Positions 23,365 to 33,412 of a stretch of DNA of 64,000 bases are shown piece by piece (position 1 is the stretch's first letter; each line of letters opens with the position of its first letter). The notes under the pieces were generated by a model. It had not been told where the DNA came from. It saw only the letters and a program-made list of their open reading frames with translations, and made no database searches. The translations under genes were made by a program, and so were the position numbers. The stretch is taken from NCBI RefSeq assembly GCF_040807025.1, contig NC_090943.1, positions 118,681,900 through 118,745,899 of the forward strand, in the 5' to 3' direction. This DNA comes from Struthio camelus (taxonomy: Eukaryota > Chordata > Aves > Struthioniformes > Struthionidae).

Positions 23365-26341
23365 GTATGTAACTTTTTCTGATAGATACGGTTGTGTACC
23401 TTTTACTAACTAAGGAACTGCCCCATGAATAATCATAGCTAATGAGACAAAGCCTTTCTGACTAACAGGGTCTGCAGCTTTATCTGGTAAAGGATTTGAT
23501 ATTAAATTGGGAGTAACTCTGTCAAACTTGGTGGAGTTAGCATGAGTGTGCAAATAGCATGAAACCTTTAAAATAAGGAAAGGAGAAAAATTTGGGGTGA
23601 AATATGACTAAAGTTCTGCTACTGACTTCAGAGGAGCAAGGATCTGGCCTTTGGCCGCTGAGTTCAGTTCACATGGACACAGAGATGTTTAGGCACCTTC
23701 TTGAGGTCTTCCATGGTGGACCAGAAGGATCATGAGTGAGGTTTTCCCAGTGCCAATGATGCCTATACACAGCGAAACAGAAATAGCAGGAAATCAGACA
23801 CTTGGTTTTGGTGCCTCACATTCCCAAACTAGAACACTGCAAGAGAGAAAACTAATTTTCCAGAACTGTAAAAGAACAAAGAGGCAAAAAGCCAACATGT
23901 TATGGTCATTATTATTGTATGTAATTGATATATGTGATTGTTATTATTATTTGCTATTATTATACTGTTAGTAGCAGTAGATTCAGAATGATATTCCTGA
24001 TGATAAATAAAAATACATTTTGCACCTTGTATGTAAAAAACTGTTATCTAAAATGCCAACAAGTACAAAACCTGTCAAGCAAAGTTTTTCATTAACAGCC
24101 CATTCTTGCAAAGTAGATGCAATAAACTCAGTTCTCAATTTTGGCAAAACTCTGCGAAGCCCCAAAAGCAGAGAGCATTATGCTCCATCACCACAGAAGG
24201 GAGAATAAACACTGTGCACCTCACCGCAGGGTTATTAACTTGGCTTCTTAGCAAGACCAAGGAGACTGTCAGTGGATTACTGTGACGCTTGCACCGATTT
24301 AGAATTTCAGTCTTAGAAAAACACTTTTTCACTCATCCCAGGCTGATACAATGGGACATTTGCATGCCATCGGCTTTCAGCATCTGATCCAGGTCCCAGT
24401 GAAAGCTTTAATAACCTCTCCACTCCGTTGAGTGGAAGCTGGATAAGGGCTTGGACATAACCATGACTGCGAAAACCCAACATTTCACTGGGTTGCAGGC
24501 CTCATTCTTAGGAACTGGAGGCTTAGTCCTGCCCCAGTGGGATGACTGTCTTCTACTCCAGTTAATGCACTTCTGAAAATCAAGCCCTAAACTAAAATTC
24601 GAATGGGCAGATGCAGCAGAAATCAGCTCTATCTGAATGAGCCCTTCCAGTTCTTAATATAAAAACTGAGAAAGCATTCTGTTTGCATATCTTTTGTAAA
24701 TAAAAGCCTACAGCTGGGCAACCTGCTAGCGGCAGGTACTAGAGAACAAGGAATCCAGGTAGAGTCTCTTGTTCTCCTTACGAATTTAAAAATACGTACT
24801 TTACTGTTTTCTACAGTTGCTGCTCTGGTGGTATAATCATCCTATCAGAATCATCTCTCAGTGTTGCTGTGAAAAGCACAGACAGGTAGAAATTTCTTAA
24901 GGCAAAGAACCAGTTTGTTTGAGGTTTGTTGTTTCTGGTGAGGGAAGAAACTTAAACATGGGAAGAAACTTAAGCCTTATAAAACAACTTGCAGGGGTTT
25001 CATAATAATTTCTTTATTCTGCGTTCAATAACAATATATCAATGTAGTCTTATGAGGCCACAGCACTCATGAAACCTTACTAACTTTGACTGGCATTGTG
25101 GATGCTCAGCATTTACAAAAAAAACAGGCTCTAAATGAACATATGCAACATCTCATTTTATTTGAGTAGTTTCAATTGGGAACTAGCTTACATGTACACA
25201 TCCTGCAGAAAGCTTTCTCTCATGCAAACTTTGCCAGAGGAGCATTTCATGTATGTCTGTTGCATACGTAAAGTTTTCAGAGCTTGATTGCAGAGGAGGA
25301 ACACAAGACTGAACTGGACCTCTCCGGTCACCAGCTGCTGGCCCATGCTGTGCTAAAGATGCTAATGGCCTTGGTGCTCTTCTGAGCTGGCGCTGGAAGG
25401 GTCATGAACTGGTCTGAGGCAGCTGTGCTCACAGAGCAGCACTACCCCACATGTGTCCAAGTGTCATTGCATTTGGCTTCCCACGCCGTCACCCTGCGCG
25501 TGCAGGGCAAGCCTGCAGAAGATGAGCCGCACACATGCGAAACACGTGCCACATGTGTGGCACGTCCAGCGTAGCGCAGCTGAGATACGCAGCGTAGGGA
25601 CGCAGGCACCCTGGCTGTGGTGCCTCTGGCAGGACGGGGCTCAGGCACTGGGCTCAGCATACCACTCTTCCCAAAAACATGCCTGTGAAAGTGGGATTAC
25701 TGTGTTTCTGCGTGTTCTCGTCAGAGCTCTTCACTCTGCAGAGATTATTCTTGCCAACAAATATGAAGAAATTGGCCTGAGGTGTGTAACAGGCATTTTT
25801 ACTTGAAATGCTGTTATTAGTCTGTAGAGTTTCAGTGTGTGGAAAAAAATATTCATGCGCCAGTATGTCACTATTTGCAGCAAATGTACGTTTGCACAGG
25901 TACCAGTCTTTCTACAAACGTAAATACAGCAAGGAATCCTGCCTCCTTCAAGTGAGGAGAAGGCTGGCAATTCATTTCAGCGTGGTCAGGATCTCACCCG
26001 TGAACCCCCAGGCTGTGCTCAGGAACAGGCTTAGGCAGATCCCGTTACAGGGGACCTGCAAACGCCCTTTCCCCAAGGTCCTCCACGGGTGGCTGCTGCT
26101 GTCGGGGAGCTGGGGCTTGCGGGGGCACAGCTGCTCGAAACAGAGTCAGGCTCTTTGCAAAAACCCAGCGAGTAAGTAGTGCTCGCCTTTGTTTCTCTGA
26201 ATTTCCTCTCTGTGTCTCACTGATCGTTTGGATCTGCTGAAACTGCTTTGCCAGCAAGATTCGTAACCATTTGCACAAATGCTTTACATTAAGAGGTACT
26301 AAAGCCAAACTGTTTTTTTTTTCTTTCCTTCTGTTGTACAG
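23365..26341 (+). other. DLGAP1: DLGAP1 intron
   Basis: Bounded by GTATGT and TTCTGTTGTACAG. The part at about 23506-23670 (GGGAGTAACTCTGTC ... CTGACTTCAGAGGAGCAAGG) resembles the degenerate interspersed repeats common in turtles, crocodilians and birds. A GC-richer stretch at 25.4-26.1 kb has open frames with no family similarity. No gene is recognised. Confidence 0.78.
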
Positions 26342-26494
26342 AATCCTAATGCACATCCACGGCCGACCTCCCAGGATTTAGCAGGGTTTTGGGATATGCT
26401 GCAGTTGTCCATAGAAAATATTAGTATGAAATTTGATGAACTTCATCAGTTAAAGGCCAATAATTGGAAACAGATGGATCCTCATGACAAGAAG
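26342..26494 (+). CDS. DLGAP1: DLGAP1 coding exon (C-terminal homology region)
   Basis: A 153-nt exon, phase 0 at both ends, after a T-rich tract and ACAG and before GTAGAA. It encodes 51 residues: NPNAHPRPTSQDLAGFWDML, then QLSIENISMKFDELHQLKAN, then NWKQMDPHDKK. The DLAGFWDMLQLSIE and MKFDELHQLK blocks are diagnostic of DLGAP proteins and form helices of the conserved C-terminal domain. In the mammalian protein the next residues are ERR.PPPVPKKP, which come from 29451, so 26494 normally joins 29451. Confidence 0.95.
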
Positions 26495-27803
26495 GTAGAA
26501 CATTGTAGATTTTGTATGCTTCATTTAAAACCCTGCACAAATACTGGACAAATTAAATAGGCCTCTGTGTTACAGCGCTGACGTTAAAAATGTGAAATGA
26601 AGCTCATATCAAATTAATTTCATTGTAATAACAATGTTTACATAATAATCATCTGGGATATTATCTGTAATATGTTTCAGGCATATTTTTAAACCAAATC
26701 TGTCTTTGTGAATCGGATACTGGGAATGTGGTACTTTGTTAAGCTTTACATTTAATCATATTAGATGATTAATCGTTGGAAGGAACTGCCTTATATATTG
26801 ATTCTTAAAATTAAATAAATCACATTTACGGTTCAAATTATTGCATATAGCAAGAGTTCTAGGCTGTGTTACTGAAAAAACTAGGGAAGTACTGGAATCA
26901 TCGCTGACTTTGGTAACCAGATTATCAACAGAGCAATATCAAAAATATGCCTTCCAAAATGTTACATGAGACAATTTCTACATCTTTTTTTGTTTGCTCG
27001 TTTGTTTTTGTTTGTTTGTTTGTTTATTTATTGACAGGTGATTTCATAAACAGTTTCACTTTGCTGGTAGCGTTGTTTACCCAAGGTAGCAGAAAAATCA
27101 GCTGGAGCTTCGGTCTTTTTTTTTATATGTGGTCTTCTCCTGTCACCATTAGAAACTACTGCATCTCCAAGTGTGAGCCACATGTCACTTTTCATTCTCA
27201 TTTGGCACCATTGCCTTATTTTCCTCCTCACTATGCACATCAAGACAAACAGCACCTGTCTGAGCCAAAGTACACAAACATTTCAGAATATACTTAAAAG
27301 ACAGACCCACTCCTAGAGGAACCAAAGGTCTAATGCCCTGCCGCACTCCTATAAGCATTTAGTTTGACGGCTGAGTTTCCATTAGTCTCCCTGTGACTCG
27401 TCTGATACCAATGAATATAGCAAATGGGTAGGGATGCCAGAAGGTGGGGGAACATGATTTACAGATACTGTGGCTCAGATAGGAGTCTGGGCTGCCCAAA
27501 CTTCTGGTCAGCTGGGATTCAGCTTGCTGCTGACAACCAAAGTGGTGTTTTCCTCTGGACAAGTAACAATAATAATATCAAACCCCATTAATCTTGCAGC
27601 AGGAAGTTTGCAAAGGCAATGCTGGTAGCACTCTTTCTCCTCCGATCAAGACTAAATGCTCATTCCCGAATTAGGAATGCCATGTTCACACCATTTGTGC
27701 ACACCTAGTGTTTGATAGGGGAGTGAGTGGGAATGTGTTTTCCTAGCACAAGATACTGAAGGCAAGTCGTTTTCTTATCTTCTTTTTTTTTTTTTTTTTG
27801 CAG
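26495..27803 (+). other. DLGAP1: DLGAP1 intron (upstream of candidate cassette exon)
   Basis: AT-rich. It contains a GTTT/GTTTT simple repeat at 26984-27032 and ends in a very long T tract (about 27783-27799) followed by GCAG. Nothing else is recognised. Confidence 0.75.
26984..27032. repeat. (GTTT)n simple repeat
   Basis: TTTG/GTTT units with a few interruptions, running into TATTTATT. Low-complexity intronic sequence; the hydrophobic open frame across it is an artefact. Confidence 0.88.
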
Positions 27804-27893
27804 TATCTGTCAGAAAAGGAAGTTAAAAACTTCAAACATGCATGCATAGATATGCTGGTATATGATCTTGCACTAGCTTATAAAATAAAACAG
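27804..27893 (+). CDS. DLGAP1: candidate in-frame cassette exon of DLGAP1
   Basis: Exactly 90 nt, preceded by an exceptional polypyrimidine tract (about 19 T, then GCAG) and followed by CAG|GTGGGC. Read in the DLGAP1 frame (phase 0 in, phase 0 out) it has no stop and encodes 30 residues: YLSEKEVKNFKHACIDMLVY then DLALAYKIKQ. Inclusion would add a mostly helical-looking insert between DPHDKK and the ERRVPPPVPKKP linker, just before the disordered tail that carries the PDZ ligand. I know of no such segment in the mammalian protein. About a quarter of random 30-codon stretches lack a stop, so the case rests on the combination of splice sites, length and matching phases. It could equally be a pseudo-exon. 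Confidence 0.35.
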
Positions 27894-29450
27894 GTGGGCT
27901 GAGTGTTTCTAATTCGAGCACTGAGAAAGAGCTTTCCTTTAAAAAGTGCCTTTTGTTTGCTTCTGAAAAACATTTCAAAGAGTTTCCAGCAAAAAGAAGA
28001 CAATAATGAGTTAAAGGAAGTTAAGTAGTACTGAAGAAAGGGTCACATATGACCTGCAGTAGGAAGGTAAAGATTACTCATTGTAAAGAATTACATTGGC
28101 TTTGTTCCTGATTCACTGAACATTTGTCTATGATTTTAAATGGAACGGATCATCTTCTTTCTTAAAAACCAAAAAAAAAGAAGAAAAACTTCCTGTGGAA
28201 TTGATATTTGCAGTTGCCTTCGGCTTTTCCCATTGGGTCCCTTTTAAACAGCGTAGATTAATCCTTGGATGGAGTGAAAAAGCAAAGTATGAATAAGTGT
28301 AACTAAGCACCTTTATATTTCGAGCAATGGAAGCTGTTGTGACCAGCATGAGAGCAAACGAGAGGGTAGAATGGGACCTTTGTAGTGTGATAAAATCCCT
28401 TCGCTCAGAAACCATGTTCACAGTTGGAAGGGGATGTAACTTAAAAGACAATCTAATTAACTTGACAAAGTCTTTGTGGCTGCCTGAAATTCAGACCTGA
28501 ATACACTTTTCTTTTCGGGAGAGATCTTTCTCTGATTTTTTTTTTTTTTCGTACGCTTACACCAGGATATACATAAAAGTCCTCCTTGTTGACCGTGTAT
28601 CTGGAGCTGCCAACGTGATGATTAATGCATGTTCTCTGAATGGTTTTTAATTTTTTCTTACTAGTTTTTCAATTTATAGCTGATTGTAGTTTGCCATGAC
28701 TGTTTACCACAAGGCTAGAGTTTATGAGCTTACGCAGTGAGATCCCAAGTGTGACTTTGAGCAGTTATGTAGTCAGCCAGTACAAAAATACATAAATACA
28801 TGTATTTTCTTCTCCTGATGCACCAACTCCAGGCAGCTAGTTTACATCCGCATTTTGGAATATGAAATCCGTGACACCTCAGTGTCGTAAGACCATCTAG
28901 TGTTACGTACGTATTGTTTTCCAGGGACGAGGCAACGTATGTGTTTCAGTTCTGTCGCGGCAGGTCACTGCTACAGGAAGCTGAGCGTGTTAACGAGACT
29001 TAAGGGGCGTCTAGGAGTCGGGGCTTTTTAGGATGGCTCTGGCAAGAGTGGAATTTGTACCGCAGACGCACGCAACCGCCGTAGCGGTACAAGGTTGTGT
29101 CTAAGATGCTCTCCTTTCTAGTCGCTGGCACCAGGAGGAGACGGCCGGATTCCCCAAAGGGAACCGCACTAAGTGGTTAGCTGTGGGAGCTTCGGCCCTC
29201 TCAGCGCCAGGCGTTTCATACGCACCGTCCCCGCGGAGAACTAGCGCGGCTTTCGATACTACCCCTTCCTTTAACCTTACGCTATTTTTATGAACCCTTG
29301 AATACAAAAGCCAGGTCCCTGAAGACAAAAAGGCAGATAAGAACTAACAAACCTTAGGTAAAATGTGTGTTCTAACTACTGACATATCCTAGTTTTTCCC
29401 ACCTTTCCCTGAGAAGCTGTATAATGTCATTAACCTTCTGCTTTGATCAG
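27894..29450 (+). other. DLGAP1: DLGAP1 last intron (downstream part)
   Basis: Sequence around 28560-28760 has a balanced, conserved-looking texture, and 28900-29290 is locally richer in CpG. It ends with TTCTGCTTTGATCAG. No other gene or repeat is recognised. Confidence 0.75.
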
Positions 29451-29660
29451 GAGAGAAGGGTCCCTCCTCCAGTGCCAAAGAAGCCATCGAAAGGTCAGGT
29501 GCCACTCATACGAGAACGCTCTCTGGAAAGCTCACAGCGTCAAGAGGCCCGGAAGCGGCTGATGGCTGCCAAACGAGCTGCATCCGTCCGGCAGAACTCA
29601 GCTACCGAGAGCGCCGAAAGCATTGAGATATACATCCCCGAAGCCCAGACCAGGCTATGA
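29451..29660 (+). CDS. DLGAP1: DLGAP1 terminal coding exon with PDZ-binding C-terminus
   Basis: 210 nt including the TGA at 29658-29660, phase 0 at the acceptor. It encodes 69 residues: ERRVPPPVPKKPSKG (proline-rich, SH3-ligand-like), LIRERSLESSQRQEARKRLM, AAKRAASVRQNSATESAES and the final IEIYIPEAQTRL. The last six residues EAQTRL are the class I PDZ ligand that binds Shank in the postsynaptic density. The segment matches mammalian DLGAP1 almost residue for residue and confirms the gene as DLGAP1 rather than DLGAP2-4. The ATG at 29424 lies in the intron and is not a start. Confidence 0.97.
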   Translation, partial: ERRVPPPVPKKPSKGQVPLIRERSLESSQRQEARKRLMAAKRAASVRQNSATESAESIEIYIPEAQTRL

Positions 29661-29996
29661 AGGGATCCACCCAGGAGGACTCTCACTGGCAAGACAAGTC
29701 TCATGTATAATCTGCCCCTCTAGGTTCCTGCTCAAGGTCACCATTAAGTATTTGTACTTCCTCCCTCTCTCGCGCTCCCTCACCCTCTCTTTCCCCCTTC
29801 CCGCTCCCTGTACACGGTCCCGATGACCCCATAAATTCCACTTCTGTGGTGTAGTTGTCGACCCTCCAAGAGACGTCCTCTTACTAACCCTTGCTTCCTA
29901 AAGGTTTGCCCATGTCATCATGATGCTTTGTCACATGTACTGATGCTGCCACTTTGCCTCATGTAAAAGAGTACAATCCTTTTTCTGTTTGAAGCA

Positions 29997-30002
29997 AATA
30001 AA
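29997..30002 (+). terminator. candidate proximal poly(A) signal of DLGAP1
   Basis: AATAAA about 340 nt after the stop codon. The downstream region is CA-rich rather than GT-rich, so use is uncertain. Confidence 0.4.
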
Positions 30003-30020
30003 CACGACTCTCCGACTTCC

Positions 30021-30065
30021 ATACACACACGCGCGCACGCACACGCACACGTACACACACACACC
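30021..30065. repeat. CA/CG dinucleotide microsatellite
   Basis: (AC)n interspersed with (GC)n units in the proximal 3' UTR of DLGAP1. Confidence 0.92.
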
Positions 30066-31152
30066 TGTACAGTAGATGCTCCATTTAACTTATTCATGGT
30101 CTTTAGTTGATCTAAAGCTAGTCTGTTACCTAGTGTACAGCAATATCAAACCGTAGGGGATTTTGGAAATTTCAGTCATGCAGGGTGATCCTTTTGGACT
30201 CTGCCGTCTTCCTCATAAAAGATGAAAGGAGCTATGACTCAGATTCCCTTCTTTTTATTACTGTTTTTTTTTTTTAAAGCAGATGGCGCACTTTATTCTA
30301 AACCTCTGAATCACACCTTCTCACCTGAATTTAAGGAGTCACAAAGGGAGGGTTTGGGGTGGGAGTGTGGGGGTGGGAGGGGGTAGAAACACAGATCTTG
30401 TGGTGAAAAAGAGGAGGTATATCCCGCAGGTGAGATGGTGAGGGATAGAAAAGATCCTGTGGAAAGATACCTGCACACTCAGAGCTGCACAAACTGCCTC
30501 ATTTTTATTTCATCAATCACGACTTAAACATTGCAATCAGCAGAAGATTGTAAATTCGATCTTCCAGGGAAATAATCTATTTTGAAAGGCAATAAAAGAG
30601 CAAAAAGGAAGGAGATAAGAAGCAATGACAGTTGAAGATAATGTAAAAGAAGGATTTTCTTGTCCGAGTATTAAGAATTTTTAAAATTGTACTGTATTGT
30701 CAATTCCTCTTGTATTGTATTGTATGGATTATATTGGTTAAAAAAAAAAGAAAAAAGAAAAAAAGCTTGGTTTTGTTGATGTCTTAATCTTGGTGGGACT
30801 ATCCAATTTCACACATACACACAGCCACGCACAAACACCTGTAACTGAAATGCTGTAAACGGGACCTATGACGCTTTTCCAGGCGAGGCTTGCTTTGCCC
30901 TATACACAGCTGGTTGTACACTACAGTTCAAACCGCTTGTCACCAAATGGGCCATACCTAGGGGTAAGTTTCTTTTTCAGTCTCCTAATAATACAAAATA
31001 CCCGTTTGAACAAGAACAATGAAGTGTTTTTCACAAGTTATGGGATCAATATGAACTTAGCTTTTTTTCACGGCAGGCCTTCCTACCCTGGTTTCTGCCA
31101 TTGCTTTGCAGTCATCAAAAATGTGCATCCCAAGTAGCTCGTTAATCTTGGG

Positions 31153-31270
31153 GGTAAATCACAGACAATTGGGCTGGAAAGGCTTGTGAGAGGTCATCTC
31201 CTGGGGGAGTCTGTGCCCCTGGCCACCCTGGCTGAGGCAGGAGCTTGTCCTTGAGCTTCTCTGAGGGGGA
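31153..31270 (-). mobile_element. CR1-like LINE fragment
   Basis: The + strand reads AAATCACAGACAATTGGGCT, then GGAAAGG, AGAGGTCATCTCC, and later GGCTGAGGCAGGA. This is the typical order in the reverse complement of the 3' end of chicken-repeat-1 (CR1) LINEs. The copy is diverged and truncated, so the element lies on the - strand. It supports a sauropsid origin. Confidence 0.5.
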
Positions 31271-31336
31271 GATGCCAACCAGACGCTCACGTGCCAACAT
31301 GAGGAAAGCTGCGTCCGGCATGTTGCTGAAAACAAG

Positions 31337-31354
31337 TTGTGTGTGCGTGTGCGT

Positions 31355-31392
<38 letters not shown>

Positions 31393-31393
31393 A
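31337..31393. repeat. GT/GC microsatellite
   Basis: (GTGTGC)n followed by (GT)n, about 57 bases. The Thr-His or Cys-Val repeat open frames crossing it are artefacts. Confidence 0.95.
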
Positions 31394-33384
31394 CACATGC
31401 CCAGCTGGCGTGCGCTGGTGAAAGTCGACTTGCTGAGAGCTGGTTTGGCTGGTGTGGCCGTACCAGGAGCCACGGCAGAAGAGTGCTGCCCTGGCGTTCG
31501 TGGTTTTGCACTCCTCCGCTGGCCCTCGCGATCGCTTCCCCTGGCGCCATGTTAGAGCCAGGGGTACGCAAGAGAGGAAAGTTGCCGCCGTCTCTACACG
31601 GGAACAGGCACGGGGAAAAATGCCCCTGACGGAGGGGCACGGCATGCATGACGCCAGCCCAGAGCTGGCTTTAAACGCCCTTAGCTGTTAAAACGGTATG
31701 AAGGGGCCGACTGTGAAACATCCCACAGCGTGGCTGGCATAATGCTGTAGCTCGCATTTAAAAAGCATTTGAATTTGTCATCGAAAAGTTACACTCTTGC
31801 TAAAACTGTTCGTCAAGATCATGCCAGACAGCTTATTTTACTACAACATCATAGCCAGGTGCTAATTTAATTTTATTCAAGAAAATAGGGAGGTAATAGG
31901 TTCTGGCGCCAAATATTTCCATGAGAGCATACTAAAACCACTAGAGAATTTGCTACCTCTCAAAGCCATTGATATCTGAGCTATGTCTTTATAAACAGGG
32001 CACAAATATTTACTGCTGTGGTTTACAAGATAAGGGCTAATAATTTAATATATAAAAGACTTTTAACTAGAGTAATCAGAAATCCAGTGTAACCCTAGCG
32101 TGCTTTGTGTTACAGAAGTTTTGAAAGGTTTCACCCTCTAAGCATGTGAACACCAGTGTATTTGCTAGTTTTAAAAAACTTCATTTAACTTTTAGCAGCA
32201 ATGAAAGATCACACTGTTTGCAGTATATAATAGTGCCAACTGCCACTTTTGAGCATATTGTCATGTTAAGTATTAATTATTTGGAACTCATTTGTACTAA
32301 AATATACAAAGCAGTATCGAGGTGAGAGTCCACATTCAGAACTGTTTAGACTATTTAGTTTTGTGAACATTTTATGAAAGATGAGTTAAGATTTTGGTTG
32401 ACAAGTGGCTACAGAAATTTATATCTAGCAAGCTCCAAAAAAAAAAAAAACAACAGAAAAGCAAAGACTATTTTGTCTTGTACATTATGAATTATTGTAT
32501 TTGTATATCATAGAATATTTTTCATATGTATTTTAAATAAATCTATTCTTAGCTGAATGCCTGTTAGTTCATTTGGCTCTGCAGAGGGTATTATGATGCC
32601 TGCTTAGCTTTTTAGCAAAATCTAAGAAGTACACCCGGGACCAGTAAATTTAAAATAAAATACTGCCCTTCTGCCAATAGAATGCCACTAGTTAACCACT
32701 TGACTCATTTAGCAACACTAATATTAATATATTTGCACCATCGTTTGCTTTGGTATAACTTATAACTATCTGTTTTCAGTCTAATCTGCCCATTGTAAAT
32801 TAAAAACGCCTATATTCTGTTTTACTTTGCTACAAAAGTGTTGGTTTTTTTTCTGGGGGGAAATTTTAGAAAAGGTTGTTTTTGTCTCCTGCTTTGAAAG
32901 TTTAAAAAAAAAAAAGTATTTATTATATTTTTTGCAGATGTTTCCATAAAATTCTCATAATCTTTTTGTAAAGAAAGATGAAGAAATGGATTAAAGATTT
33001 TTAATATTTGAAAAGGTAAATAGAAATAATTTATTTGTAATATATTTCAGTTTATTTATTGATGTTCCCTTAAGGTTTTGATGTGCACTATCACTTTAAT
33101 TTAAACTGTATTTTTGTGATTTTATTGTTTCTTTTTTTAAGGTCAAATGCATATTTTAAGTAACTGCAATGTAAACCACTGGCCTACCTGCATTCCCAAA
33201 AGTGATTTTAAACCTGTTTTTTTGATTTGAAACAGAAGATACAAATTTGAAAGCCTTTAGACAGAGGAGAGTGTTTTTATGGCTTAATGATTTGGGTTTT
33301 CATAGGATTATCTATATCTAGCTTGTGTGTGGACAGGAAAATGTAAATAGATGAATGTTTCCCATAATGTACAAAGAGCAAAGT

Positions 33385-33390
33385 AATAAA
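33385..33390 (+). terminator. candidate distal poly(A) signal of DLGAP1
   Basis: AATAAA within AAAGTAATAAAATAATT, followed 15-40 nt later by GCTTGTAAGAGCTGTGGG, a GT-rich downstream element. Composition shifts from AT-rich UTR-like sequence to mixed intergenic sequence just after it. Confidence 0.5.
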
Positions 33391-33412
33391 ATAATTGATG
33401 CACTGCTTGTAA

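Larger units (their letters stand above)
29661..33412 (+). other. DLGAP1: DLGAP1 3' UTR (end uncertain)
   Basis: Non-coding sequence after the stop. AATAAA signals occur at 29997-30002, 30591-30596, 32536-32541, 32654-32659 and 33385-33390. The last is followed by a GT-rich stretch and is my best candidate for the distal end. The part from 31.7 to 33.4 kb is AT-rich, with AU-rich elements (TTTATTTATT at 33051-33060) and a Pumilio-type TGTAAATA at 33342-33349, as in long neuronal 3' UTRs. In between lie a CA/CG repeat, a GT repeat and a CR1-like remnant, so a shorter UTR ending near 30.0 or 30.6 kb is also possible. Confidence 0.6.

Noticed and set aside
31142-31649. Open frames of 104-167 codons with Thr-His repeats
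   Set aside because: They read through the GT microsatellite and the CR1-like remnant; repeat-derived.
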